Below, one piece after another: positions 17,010 through 24,695 of a DNA stretch of 64,000 nucleotides (position 1 is the stretch's first letter; the number at the start of each line of letters is the position of its first letter). The notes beneath the pieces are model-generated. The model did no database searches. It was given only the letters and a program-made list of their open reading frames with translations, and was not told the origin of the DNA. The DNA is from a virus: IMG/VR virus record IMGVR_UViG_3300046463_001154, positions 1 through 64,000 of that record, one strand, 5' to 3'. The position numbers were made by a program, and so were the translations under genes.

Positions 17010-17457
17010 AGTGCCAGTGCTCGGGCAACCGCTTCCGAACTTGGTGCGGGGACCCACGCGGCATACTTGGATTGGGATGGGTCACGTAACCGGTCTGCTG
17101 CGCTTGCGCATTCGCGACTACTGGTTGCAGCATCGACGTGTTCAGTATGGGGTTCTTGCTGAAGCGCCGCGTCTCGTGGACATCAACGTCTGCCCTTTCT
17201 TCGACACGCTGGTTCAAGAAGTGTTCGGGGAGCATCGGGGTGATGTGCGAAATATGGGACAGCTCGCCCGAAGCGAGGACGAGCTAAAGAAATTGGGGAT
17301 CGATGAGCGTACCGCTCACTACTTCGCCGAGGAAGCGTTCTCCGCGTTCGTCGATACGGTGGGTCAGGCCATGCCGGACGTCTCCTTCCAGAACCGGGAA
17401 GGTCTCTCGTTCGCCATGACCGAATTCGACTTGCTCGTCACCCGTCCGTATGCCTGA
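17002..17457 (+). CDS. Array protein C (151 aa)
   Basis: It starts at ATG 17002, overlapping the previous stop by 8 bp. The C-terminus NREGLSFAMTEFDLLVTRPY carries the family pattern (F-x3-F-D-L-L-V-x-R). The middle is helical and charged (EDELKKLGIDERTAHYFAEE). A longer frame upstream to 16969 would only extend into the preceding gene. Function unknown. Confidence 0.62.
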   Translation: MTKVPVLGQPLPNLVRGPTRHTWIGMGHVTGLLRLRIRDYWLQHRRVQYGVLAEAPRLVDINVCPFFDTLVQEVFGEHRGDVRNMGQLARSEDELKKLGIDERTAHYFAEEAFSAFVDTVGQAMPDVSFQNREGLSFAMTEFDLLVTRPYA

Positions 17458-17477
17458 GGTGGCAAGGGGTATAATCC

Positions 17478-17948
17478 ATGAAACCAATAATCCTTGATAC
17501 GCGCTCGCTGATCCGGAATTTCCAAGAGTACGCGCCGTTCTTCGAGTTTTACGATTCCGGCCTGAAGGATCTGGTCCGCGAAGCAATTGTCACCCGTTCC
17601 TTCAACAGCCCGTACACGACGAACTTCCATCACGGCCACCGCTACGCTCGAGGGCTCGCAGCCAAGGTCATGGAAGACTTCGAGTACGCGGTCGACCGTC
17701 ATCATGACCTGTACGGCTCGGAAAGTCTGCGCGACATCTTGAATCAGGACCGTGCCCTTTCAAACCTGGGCGTGATTCAGTACGTCGCTGAAGAAATGGA
17801 GCAGGCTGCCGATGTACTACTTCAGCAGCACCTTCGCACGAAGCTGTTCGAGATCGCGCAAGATAACTGCGGCGATCAGATGCGGCCTCGATGGGTTGGC
17901 TCGGACCTGCTCGTCTTCATTCGCTTTCTGACGCCTCGGGAGTATTGA
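17478..17948 (+). CDS. Array protein D (156 aa)
   Basis: It opens with KPIILDTRSLIRNFQEYAPF, the clearest example of the family's N-terminal motif, and closes with RWVGSDLLVFIRFLTPREY, the clearest C-terminal motif. The body is helical. An AAGGGG ribosome binding site lies 9 bp upstream. It shares strand and close spacing with the other array genes. Function unknown. Confidence 0.65.
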   Translation: MKPIILDTRSLIRNFQEYAPFFEFYDSGLKDLVREAIVTRSFNSPYTTNFHHGHRYARGLAAKVMEDFEYAVDRHHDLYGSESLRDILNQDRALSNLGVIQYVAEEMEQAADVLLQQHLRTKLFEIAQDNCGDQMRPRWVGSDLLVFIRFLTPREY

Positions 17949-17950
17949 CC

Positions 17951-18364
17951 ATGTACTTCCGGGCGACTCGGAAGCCGCAGACGCTTGTATTGGATTCGCC
18001 ACCTGAGCTTCGGAATCTCCGGGCTTGGGTAGCGAATCCTTCTATGCCGACTGTCGACATTGACTGGATGTATTCGCAGATCTTCGATGCGATCTCGAAT
18101 TCAAGGGAAAATACTTGGAAGCAGGAACTGTATGGAGTGGCTGACCGAATGGCGTTTGGGGACATGCTCTACGGACACTCTGATATGACGCAGATGGAAC
18201 GCGACGACCTAGCTCTGAGGATCATCAGTGCCGGACAGTCCTTCGTCCACTACCTGCTTCGTATGCGAGCGTATGAGAATGACGGATATTTCCCGTACGC
18301 CTTTTCTCAGTTCAGATCGGACGGTCTGCTGGTCTTTCTCGCTCGCCAGCGAATGGCGGGTTGA
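17951..18364 (+). CDS. Array protein E (137 aa)
   Basis: It starts at ATG 17951, two bases after the previous stop; the longer frame from 17891 would overlap that gene. The N-terminus QTLVLDSPPELRNLRAW and the C-terminus YFPYAFSQFRSDGLLVFLAR match the family's two motifs. Function unknown; soluble. Confidence 0.65.
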   Translation: MYFRATRKPQTLVLDSPPELRNLRAWVANPSMPTVDIDWMYSQIFDAISNSRENTWKQELYGVADRMAFGDMLYGHSDMTQMERDDLALRIISAGQSFVHYLLRMRAYENDGYFPYAFSQFRSDGLLVFLARQRMAG

Positions 18365-18382
18365 TTTCATACACGACGAACT

Positions 18383-18913
18383 ATGGGCTATTCATTTTTC
18401 AGACCGCGCCAAGAGCCGGATAGCGTGATTCTGGAGACGCGCGCGCTGCTGGGTCCGCTCTTCAGACGACTGCCGCACCTCCGGGAAGACACCGACGAAT
18501 TCATCGGCCGGGTTCTCGACTGCCTCGCCTTCGAGAAGGAAGCACGCGACCAGCTGAGCCTTATGTGTGCCGAACTCGTCGACGACTTGTTGCATATGCC
18601 GTTGCCCGAAAGTGGTCCACGCCTTCGCCTGGGTCACTTCGATCCCGAACAAGAGCGCCAGGAACGCATTGACGTGGTTTCGCGCCATTCGAACGCGATG
18701 TATGAGTTCGGGGACGAGCTGCTGGAGCAATTGCGTGCACTACGTCTTTATCGCGGTGGCTACCTTCACTATGAGTTTGGTGAGCTGGTCGGCCATGACA
18801 TGCTGATGCATCGCCTCATGGTGCCCAAGCTCAGCACGAACGTACCCATCGACTATCTGACAGACGAAGACCTCTGGGAACGCAGCCAGGTGCACCGGAG
18901 GGGTCGTCGATAA
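18383..18913 (+). CDS. Array protein F (176 aa)
   Basis: The N-terminal DSVILETRALLGPLFRRLP and the segment GGYLHYEFGELVGHDMLM correspond to the two family motifs, but here a roughly 35-residue extension with a basic end (VHRRGRR) follows. The central helices are acidic. Its arrangement suggests divergence by a C-terminal addition. Function unknown. Confidence 0.63.
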   Translation: MGYSFFRPRQEPDSVILETRALLGPLFRRLPHLREDTDEFIGRVLDCLAFEKEARDQLSLMCAELVDDLLHMPLPESGPRLRLGHFDPEQERQERIDVVSRHSNAMYEFGDELLEQLRALRLYRGGYLHYEFGELVGHDMLMHRLMVPKLSTNVPIDYLTDEDLWERSQVHRRGRR

Positions 18914-18928
18914 ACCAAGGAGCGCAGT

Positions 18929-19336
18929 GTGCCGGAGCATGATCGAGAACTTAAAATCTCACAACGGATGGTTATCCCGGTCGCTGACCTCATCACGCAA
19001 TTCCGAGACGGTTTGGGCGGGCTGACGATCACGCCTTTCGGGTTCGAAGAACTCGTGAGGCAATGCATCGACGTCTTCATGGACTGGGAGGGAGACGAAA
19101 GCCAATTGGCGGAACTCCCGCAAATTCATCGTATAGAGATCCCAGAGTTGAGAGGGGAGGATTATCAGGCCGTGTATGAGAAAGTGACCCGCGCTACTCA
19201 GACATTCGCCTGTGAGTTGTTTGGCAGGTTGTCAGCGGCCGGCGTGTTTCTCAACAAGAACACGTACGGCAACGTCAACTACGCCTTTGACCGTTTCCTC
19301 GGCAACGACATCGTCCTCTTTCACTTTCCCTATTAG
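18929..19336 (+). CDS. Array protein G (135 aa)
   Basis: It starts at GTG with AAGGAG 6 bp upstream, a strong ribosome binding site. The C-terminus YGNVNYAFDRFLGNDIVLFHF is a close variant of the family pattern; the N-terminal motif is less clear (VADLITQFRDGL). It is the last array gene, 21 bp before an unrelated small gene. Function unknown. Confidence 0.65.
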   Translation: MPEHDRELKISQRMVIPVADLITQFRDGLGGLTITPFGFEELVRQCIDVFMDWEGDESQLAELPQIHRIEIPELRGEDYQAVYEKVTRATQTFACELFGRLSAAGVFLNKNTYGNVNYAFDRFLGNDIVLFHFPY

Positions 19337-19357
19337 CGATTCAAACGGTGAGCGTCC

Positions 19358-19774
19358 ATGTCGTACAACTATCAGATCGGTCAGGTCATTTCTTTCGACG
19401 TCTACCCCGCAGCCATCCTTGGCAACAGCTTCGAGTATGTGACGGTGCTGGCCATCATGGACCAGTCTACCGCCAACGGCATCATCGATACCGTGGGCAA
19501 CCACATCAAGATGTATCCGTACCTGAAGCCGCAGGGAACGCCCAACGATGCGAGCCAGTACAACTACATCAAGGTCCGCACGCAGTCCGGTGCGATCACG
19601 GCACTCGGAATGCCGTGGATCAATGAAAGCACCATCAAGGTCTGGACTGCACAGACCATCACCGCGGTCATTAGCGGGGTCACGGCGAGTGACATTCCCG
19701 CCGTCCAGAACGCGCTGATCAGCAATGGCTTCAACCACATCGCGGTCACCGTGTCCGCAATGCCGGGTTCCTGA
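19358..19774 (+). CDS. Small beta-rich protein, possibly structural (138 aa)
   Basis: A 138-residue protein that starts SYNYQIGQVISFDVYP and looks like a compact beta domain followed by a helix and a final strand pair (NALISNGFNHIAVTVSAM). No membrane segment, no catalytic motif. It follows the array genes and ends at a strong terminator. A small virion or decoration protein is conceivable from composition only. Confidence 0.6.
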   Translation: MSYNYQIGQVISFDVYPAAILGNSFEYVTVLAIMDQSTANGIIDTVGNHIKMYPYLKPQGTPNDASQYNYIKVRTQSGAITALGMPWINESTIKVWTAQTITAVISGVTASDIPAVQNALISNGFNHIAVTVSAMPGS

Positions 19775-19897
19775 TCGGTATATTGTGACAGAGCGCGAAT
19801 ACGCGCCGTCGCAAGACGGGAAGAACAAATGCGGTACGGGGGTTGTACGAGGAACGCAGGACCTTGGTTGTTGATTTCCTTTTCATGCTTGACCTTG

Positions 19898-19919
19898 GCC
19901 TCTCCCTTCGGGGAGAGGC
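19898..19919 (+). terminator. Intrinsic terminator of the paralog array operon
   Basis: A 9 bp perfect stem GCCTCTCCC / GGGAGAGGC closed by a stable TTCG tetraloop, followed by TTTATTT. It lies 120 bp after the last gene of the run starting at 16.0 kb and is a textbook Rho-independent terminator. Confidence 0.85.
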
Positions 19920-20099
19920 TTTATTTCCTATATTTGCTTTTTTGTATAAATTTACCAGATCGCTCCATGATCTGACTGGAAGTGATGCGCCAGTTCAACT
20001 CGTGTAGTGACGTTCCAAATGCGCGAGCATGCGGGTGGTAAAAAGGGCATGACAGTGTCCGGTTTGCCTGCTGAGTGGCTTTGGCCGATAGCGGGAACT

Positions 20100-20272
20100 C
20101 TGATGGGGATCGGAGGGGTGTCAACGAAGACGATTTGTAGCCGGTTTGCCTCGCGGCCGCCGCGCCTTTACTTCCTTGGAGGAAGCGGCGGTCGCACCCA
20201 GGGGCACACCTGGGCTCGTCATCTTTGGCTTTGTTCTGGGAAGAGGCCTTCGGGTCTCTTCCCTTTTTTTTT
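20100..20272 (+). ncRNA. Candidate small RNA ending at a Rho-independent terminator
   Basis: Between 19920 and 20276 no plus-strand gene is evident, yet a terminator with stem GGGAAGAGGCC / GGTCTCTTCCC (20238-20263), TTCG loop and nine Ts is present. Upstream are further hairpins: TTCCTTggaGGAA within CCGCC...GGCGG (about 20157-20196) and CCCAGG-ggcaca-CCTGGG. The 5' end is a guess. On the opposite strand a toxin-like gene ends just beyond the T tract, so the RNA or its read-through could also be antisense to it. Confidence 0.4.
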
Positions 20273-20276
20273 GCCG

Positions 20277-20585
20277 TCAGTTCGTATTTTTGTCCTTTCT
20301 TCCGACAAGTCTCGAAATGATGTTAAATGGCGACTTTTTGGTCGTTACCCCGAGGATCACTAGCGCATCATCAGTCGTCGTGAAAAACGCCCTAACGGGA
20401 CCTGATCGTAAAACATAGATACCCGCGTCAGAATCAGGAAGCCAGCTTATCAATTCTGTCGGATAGTCCCAATGGCCATCGGCTATCCGGTTCAGCGCGA
20501 CAAGCGTCTCCGCCACATGGTTCCTGTCCTCGTCCTGCAACTTGCGAAATTCTTGCGCCGCGTCTGGGGTCATGAGCGTTTTCAT
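20277..20585 (-). CDS. RelE/ParE-superfamily toxin-like protein
   Basis: A 102-residue protein with the RelE/ParE fold pattern: N-terminal helices (PDAAQEFRKLQDEDRNHVAE), a loop, and the strand set GIYVLRSGPVRAFFTTTDDA then VILGVTTKKS, which matches the R-x-GPxR...lgxxxKK layout of HigB/RelE-type mRNA interferases. Classical catalytic residues are variable in this family, so activity is not certain. Its ATG overlaps the stop of the upstream membrane-protein gene by 4 bp. It could be a toxin with an unusual partner, or a phage regulator of host translation. Confidence 0.68.
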   Translation of the reverse strand: MKTLMTPDAAQEFRKLQDEDRNHVAETLVALNRIADGHWDYPTELISWLPDSDAGIYVLRSGPVRAFFTTTDDALVILGVTTKKSPFNIISRLVGRKDKNTN

Positions 20586-20944
20586 AACTTCATCCCCAAT
20601 TCGTCGGCCAACTTTTTTACATCGAGAAGCTCGGCCTTTTCAGGATGCACCGCAATCAGACGAGCCATGGCCTCGAGTTTCTTCTCGCGAATGAAGCCGA
20701 GACAATACGCGTCGTCGGCAAATCTAGACAGTCTCTCGTCCCTGCGATAGAAGCCAACCTGCGAGGCGAGCAAAGCCAGAGACGTAAATGAAAGCAACCA
20801 AAAGGAAGGCATCTTAAAGCTCAAAGACCAATCCAGCTTACCGTTTGGCATGATCTGCGAAGCAAAAATGCTCGACAACACGCCGACGATAGTCGTCAAG
20901 CCTACCGTCACGCCAAGCCTGACCTTCGGGATGATATCCGCCAT
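20582..20944 (-). CDS. Membrane protein paired with the RelE-like gene
   Basis: A 120-residue protein with two predicted membrane segments (about residues 10-30, GVTVGLTTIVGVLSSIFAS, and 47-65, FWLLSFTSLALLASQVGF) followed by a cytosolic helical tail of about 55 residues ending VKKLADELGMKL. It is translationally coupled to the RelE-like gene, in the position normally held by an antitoxin, although it has no DNA-binding domain. A palindrome upstream could be its operator. A membrane-anchored neutraliser or effector is an inference. Confidence 0.65.
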   Translation of the reverse strand: MADIIPKVRLGVTVGLTTIVGVLSSIFASQIMPNGKLDWSLSFKMPSFWLLSFTSLALLASQVGFYRRDERLSRFADDAYCLGFIREKKLEAMARLIAVHPEKAELLDVKKLADELGMKL

Positions 20945-20980
20945 CGATTGCCCCGTGGATTTTCTTCGAGTTACCGGTGC

Positions 20981-20995
20981 TCTGATGTTATCAGA
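20981..20995. promoter_or_regulatory. Palindrome upstream of the membrane/RelE-like pair
   Basis: Perfect palindrome TCTGAT-gtt-ATCAGA, 37 bp upstream of the minus-strand start at 20944. The position suits an operator for the two-gene unit. Confidence 0.4.
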
Positions 20996-20999
20996 GACT

Positions 21000-21030
21000 C
21001 GGCGAGGCTTCGCCGTCCGTTCTTTTTTTT
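21000..21030 (+). terminator. Terminator-like hairpin before the DNA polymerase gene
   Basis: Stem CGGCGA / TCGCCG with a GGCT loop, followed by tccgttc and eight Ts, oriented on the plus strand and 43 bp before the polymerase start. No plus-strand gene ends here, so it may attenuate polymerase transcription or protect it from upstream read-through. Confidence 0.5.
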
Positions 21031-21072
21031 ATTCCTGCGTCGAATCGTGTACGAGAAAGCAAGGAATCCCCA

Positions 21073-23241
21073 ATGTCCAACTTCGACAATCCCTTTGTCC
21101 TGCCCGCCAACCAGTACAAGCGTGATCTGGACGTCTTCAAGCATTACATCGATCAAAGCGTCGAGTACATCTCCGCGATGACCGGCGCACCCCGCGAGCA
21201 GTGTATGGCGTTTGTGAAGAACAGTCTGCGTCCGGACGGCAAGTTTGCGTTCAAGGATCCGGCGGTGATGTATCTCCGCCGTAACGAGCACGGCGACCGC
21301 GAGCAGGTCGAGGGTACACTCGGCGGCTACCTGTCCGAGTCGATCAAGGAACACCAGCTTATCGCCCCGACACTGACGACCTACTATCACCCGACGGTGA
21401 AGAAATCGTTGCTCGCAGGCTTCATTGACGCCAACGTTAAGCGTCGCGGTGTCGCAAAGAAAGCGATGTTCCAGGCTCGCATGGATGGCAACAAGATTCT
21501 CGAGATCCTGAAGGACAATGAGCAGACGAACATGAAGCTCTCGAACAACGCATGTTCGGGCGCTCACGTCAGTGCATCGACGCCATTGTTCAACAAGACC
21601 GCACACTCGACACTGACATCTAACTGCCGGTCGACGGCGGGCTATGGCTCCGCCAACAACGAGAAGTTTCTGAACGGCAACCGTCATTATTGGTCACCGG
21701 ACATCGTCAAGAACAACATTGTCTCGATCGTGACCAACACGGACTACGAGTCAATTCAGCTCGCGATGAACGAGTTCGGGATTCTCCATCCGAGCGTCGA
21801 AGAGACGATGGAGTGCATTCGCTACTCCACCCAGCTCTACTTCCGTGACGAAGCAGCGCACCGCTTGATCGAGCAGTATGTCAGAAAGCTCACGGACATC
21901 CAGCGCAGCGCATTCGTCTATACAGGCGATCTGTACCATCTCATGAAGTTCAACCGGGAGATTGTCTACCGGTTCGTGCATGAGCTGTCGTCCCGCGTCG
22001 GTGAGGTGCATCCGGATCCGGACAGCATCATCAAAAACGCACACGAGGATCACATTGCCCTCGCCTCGCAGTTGTGTCCGAAAGAGATGAAGGGCAAGAA
22101 AGTGAAGGACGTGGTCGGTTCCGATGCATATGGCGTCCTTGCATCGACGGTTGCGCATATCGGTCAGGTCATCACGGAGTACAAGAACCTAATCAAGGCG
22201 TTCTGGGTGACAAAGAACGTCCCGGCCTCCCTCGCGCACTTTCCGGACAGCATCCGTCGCTCGGCGCTGATGGGGGATACCGACTCCACCATCTTTACGG
22301 TCCAGGACTGGGTGGTCTGGTACAACGACGGCCGTCTCGGTTACGACGACCGCTCGTCGGGCGTGGCAGCCACGATGATCTTCCTGGCCGCACAGACCAT
22401 CACGCACGTCCTCGCCCGTATGTCCGCCAACTTCGGCATCGAGGAAAGCCGCATCTTCCAGGTGGCGATGAAGAACGAGTACAAGTTCGACGTGTTTGTT
22501 CCGACGCAGGTGGCCAAGCACTACTACGCCTCGATCGGTTGTCAGGAAGGCAACCTGTACAAGGCACAGGAACCGGAGATCAAGGGCGTGCACTTGAAGT
22601 CCTCGAATGCGCCGCCGGCGGTGATGGCGAAAGCCAAAGCGATGATGATCCGGATCATGGACACCGTGATGGCGGAGAAGCCTGTGTCCCTCAGGGACAT
22701 CATGGGCGAAATCGCAGCACTGGAGCACGACATCCGGACGTCGATTCTCGAACGCTCAAGCTACGAGTATTTCCGTATGGGTCAGATCAAGCCCGCGGCG
22801 TCGTACACGCTTCCGCCGGAGCAAAGCAACTTCGCACACTACACCTTCTGGAACGCAACGTTTGGCACGAAGTATGGTGAGGTGCAGGAACCGCCGTACA
22901 ACTCCGTCAAGATTTCCGTGGACCTCAAGTCGCCTGTGAAGATCAAGGCATGGCTTGAGAAGATGGAAGACCGTGACTTGGCTGAGAAGCTGACAAACTG
23001 GTTGCTCAAGAGCGGGAAGAAAGCAATCAGCACCTTCCACGTTCCTGAACAGATCATCCAGTCGAAGGGCATCCCGAAGGAGATCAAAAGCGAGATCGCC
23101 ATTCGGAAACTGATCACCGATACGGTCACGGTCTTCTACATCGTCCTTGAATCACTTGGCATCTACATGCAGAACAAGCACATGACTCGGCTCGTGAGTG
23201 ATCACATTCCTGCGCCAACTCCGGCGCTCGAAGCAGCATAG
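21073..23241 (+). CDS. Family B-like DNA polymerase, C-terminal part (motifs B and C)
   Basis: This 722-residue protein carries the palm motif C as MGDTDSTIF (catalytic aspartates near residues 402 and 404). It also has a finger motif B-like segment KLSNNACSG (about residues 155-163), fitting K-x3-N-x-x-x-G, and a KKRYA-equivalent, VAKHYYASIGCQEG. I could not find motif A (D-x2-SLYPS) or the 3'-5' exonuclease motifs, which normally lie N-terminal. The polymerase therefore appears to be split between motifs A and B, with the N-terminal part encoded outside the window. It starts at ATG with AAGGAA upstream and is followed by a terminator. It would replicate phage DNA inside the phage nucleus. 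Confidence 0.82.
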   Translation: MSNFDNPFVLPANQYKRDLDVFKHYIDQSVEYISAMTGAPREQCMAFVKNSLRPDGKFAFKDPAVMYLRRNEHGDREQVEGTLGGYLSESIKEHQLIAPTLTTYYHPTVKKSLLAGFIDANVKRRGVAKKAMFQARMDGNKILEILKDNEQTNMKLSNNACSGAHVSASTPLFNKTAHSTLTSNCRSTAGYGSANNEKFLNGNRHYWSPDIVKNNIVSIVTNTDYESIQLAMNEFGILHPSVEETMECIRYSTQLYFRDEAAHRLIEQYVRKLTDIQRSAFVYTGDLYHLMKFNREIVYRFVHELSSRVGEVHPDPDSIIKNAHEDHIALASQLCPKEMKGKKVKDVVGSDAYGVLASTVAHIGQVITEYKNLIKAFWVTKNVPASLAHFPDSIRRSALMGDTDSTIFTVQDWVVWYNDGRLGYDDRSSGVAATMIFLAAQTITHVLARMSANFGIEESRIFQVAMKNEYKFDVFVPTQVAKHYYASIGCQEGNLYKAQEPEIKGVHLKSSNAPPAVMAKAKAMMIRIMDTVMAEKPVSLRDIMGEIAALEHDIRTSILERSSYEYFRMGQIKPAASYTLPPEQSNFAHYTFWNATFGTKYGEVQEPPYNSVKISVDLKSPVKIKAWLEKMEDRDLAEKLTNWLLKSGKKAISTFHVPEQIIQSKGIPKEIKSEIAIRKLITDTVTVFYIVLESLGIYMQNKHMTRLVSDHIPAPTPALEAA

Positions 23242-23264
23242 CGTCGAGTCTCCATTAACAAAAC

Positions 23265-23283
23265 AGCCCGCCTCGTGCGGGCT
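23265..23283 (+). terminator. Intrinsic terminator after the DNA polymerase gene
   Basis: Stem AGCCCGC / GCGGGCT with a 5 nt loop followed by TTCATTTTT, 24 bp after the polymerase stop codon. It separates the polymerase from the minigene run downstream. Confidence 0.82.
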
Positions 23284-23307
23284 TTCATTTTTGCTTCGAG
23301 GTTAGCG

Positions 23308-23511
23308 ATGCCGACATGGCTTTGGGGTGGGTTGATTTGGCTTGCACTCTGCGTGCTTTTCGTCGCGCGATGGGATTGGAGTCGAGCGACGCCTCCGGCA
23401 GCGAAAGACGAGTCCGCGGAAGCGGAAACCCGAATCGACAATTCGGATTTGCACGAACTACTTGTGAAATCGACGGCCGCAGCAACCGGTGTCGATCAGG
23501 AGCAGGCATGA
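23308..23511 (+). CDS. Small single-pass membrane protein (67 aa)
   Basis: The N-terminus is a membrane segment (PTWLWGGLIWLALCVLFVA, residues 2-20) followed by a charged soluble tail rich in Glu and Asp. ATG 23308 has GAGG 8 bp upstream and places the hydrophobic segment right at the start; a longer frame from 23275 would begin inside the terminator. It overlaps the next gene by 4 bp. Function unknown. Confidence 0.6.
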   Translation: MPTWLWGGLIWLALCVLFVARWDWSRATPPAAKDESAEAETRIDNSDLHELLVKSTAAATGVDQEQA

Positions 23512-23642
23512 GGTGGTTCGGGTTGTTCAACGACGGGCAAATGAAGTGCATGCGCTGCCCCAAAGTCACGCCTAAAAGCCAACCGCTTTGCGTGCGCTGT
23601 CAGCAGAAGGAACAGCTGCGGCGGGCGCGTTGCCGCAAGTAA
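23508..23642 (+). CDS. Zinc-ribbon minigene (44 aa)
   Basis: A 44-residue basic protein with CMRC and CVRC pairs separated by ten residues, a zinc-ribbon pattern, and an arginine-rich end (LRRARCRK). It starts by ATGA overlap with the preceding membrane protein gene and has GGAGCAGGC just upstream. It could bind nucleic acid or a host protein. Too short for most gene finders. Confidence 0.58.
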   Translation: MRWFGLFNDGQMKCMRCPKVTPKSQPLCVRCQQKEQLRRARCRK

Positions 23643-23652
23643 GCGCCATAAA

Positions 23653-23672
23653 TCCCGCTCTTCGGAGCGGGA
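23653..23672. promoter_or_regulatory. Intercistronic TTCG hairpin
   Basis: Perfect stem TCCCGCTC / GAGCGGGA with a TTCG tetraloop, preceded by GCGCCATAAA like other phage terminators here but lacking a T tract. It lies between two zinc-ribbon genes and directly before the ribosome binding site of the second. Confidence 0.55.
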
Positions 23673-23688
23673 CGATGAGGAACGTAAG

Positions 23689-23910
23689 ATGCCTGAAAAG
23701 AAGATGCCTGTACGGACCGTGCAGGTGAACTATCAATGCGACGCTGCGGGCTGCGATGGCTATATGAGTCCGACCGGAACGGCGAACCTCAGCTATCCCC
23801 CGCGGTATCCGCATCGCTGTTCGAAGTGCGGGTCAGAGGAGAGCTTCAAGGCAAGCTATCCGGTCATCCGCTATGAACCGATCGAGGAGTTAGCTCTTGA
23901 AGCGACCTAG
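23689..23910 (+). CDS. Zinc-ribbon protein (73 aa)
   Basis: A 73-residue protein with CDAAGC and CSKC as two metal-binding pairs about 25 residues apart, suggesting a treble-clef or zinc-ribbon fold. GAGGAACGTAAG provides the ribosome binding site. It overlaps the next gene by 14 bp. Role unknown; proteins like this are common among phage early genes that bind host enzymes. Confidence 0.62.
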   Translation: MPEKKMPVRTVQVNYQCDAAGCDGYMSPTGTANLSYPPRYPHRCSKCGSEESFKASYPVIRYEPIEELALEAT

Positions 23911-24085
23911 CCCAATGATGACCCATGCCATCGAAACGGACATGGGACACCTCGTCGAGTTCATGGGAAACCATCCCCTTGAAACCAAAGCGGTGCGTAC
24001 TGAAGCGTGGCAGCAGATGCTCGTCTACGTGCCGAGGGACGAATTGCAGGTCCGTTTGGACAAGATCAAGAAGGAAGCGTCATGA
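23897..24085 (+). CDS. Small protein with a probable TTG start (62 aa)
   Basis: TTG at 23897 has GAGGAG 8 bp upstream inside the end of the previous gene, whereas the ATG codons at 23915 and 23918 have no ribosome binding site, so TTG is preferred. The product is a short soluble helical protein with a charged C-terminus (RLDKIKKEAS). It overlaps the next gene by 4 bp. Function unknown. Confidence 0.5.
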   Translation: MKRPSPMMTHAIETDMGHLVEFMGNHPLETKAVRTEAWQQMLVYVPRDELQVRLDKIKKEAS

Positions 24086-24495
24086 GCAAGATCAAGACCG
24101 CATACTCGATGCGTGAGCGTGCACCTTGGGAAGACCGGCCGTTCGAAACCGATGTCCTCGCTGGCGGCTGGGCAGAGACCATCATCACACTGATCGAGCG
24201 TGGGCCGGTTGACGACGGCGACATCCCAAGCAAGGCCGCTCGAGATGAACTCGTGTCACGCGGTTTCGCTGCACGGGTTATTGTCAATCAGAAGGAAGCA
24301 GGGAACGTTGCCACGTACGCTGGCCGCGAGCTCTACAAACAGCTGGTCGACGCTCCCTCCCTCGCCGAAGCGATCGCTAAGCGCCAGGCCAATCCCAGGT
24401 TCCTGAACGACCTCTGGAAGTCACAGCAGCCGCGGGAATGTGGTTCATGTGGTTACACCGCCGAGCCGGACTGCACAACCTGCAACGAGGCTTGA
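24082..24495 (+). CDS. Small protein with C-terminal zinc ribbon (137 aa)
   Basis: It starts at ATG 24082, coupled to the previous stop by an ATGA overlap; a longer upstream frame would overlap that gene. The first 115 residues form a helical domain. The end carries CGSC and CTTC pairs, a compact zinc ribbon. Together with the two preceding cysteine-pair proteins it forms a zinc-ribbon cluster. Function unknown. Confidence 0.62.
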   Translation: MSKIKTAYSMRERAPWEDRPFETDVLAGGWAETIITLIERGPVDDGDIPSKAARDELVSRGFAARVIVNQKEAGNVATYAGRELYKQLVDAPSLAEAIAKRQANPRFLNDLWKSQQPRECGSCGYTAEPDCTTCNEA

Positions 24496-24497
24496 AC

Positions 24498-24695
24498 ATG
24501 AAAGAAGAGAAGGCAGCCCTCATCTTCTTCGGCTCATTCGTCATCGCGAGCATCGCTGGCCTGGCGCTGGGTCAACGCCTCGGCTTCAGCGCAGACGACG
24601 GCATGACCGTCGGCCAGATCGCGTGGTGTATCACGTGGGCAATGCAGCTGTTCCGCCGTAACATGAAAAAGCGTTCGTCACACCGACGCCGTTGA
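24498..24695 (+). CDS. Small membrane protein (65 aa)
   Basis: The product has two hydrophobic stretches (AALIFFGSFVIASIAGLAL and IAWCITWAMQLF) and a strongly basic tail (NMKKRSSHRRR), consistent with one or two membrane passes and a positive cytosolic end. ATG 24498 follows the previous stop by 2 bp. Its 3' end overlaps that of the facing minus-strand gene by 18 bp. Confidence 0.58.
   Translation: MKEEKAALIFFGSFVIASIAGLALGQRLGFSADDGMTVGQIAWCITWAMQLFRRNMKKRSSHRRR

Noticed and set aside
20007-20363. Plus-strand frame of 118 codons near the RelE-like gene
   Set aside because: It runs through a strong terminator and antisense to a better gene.
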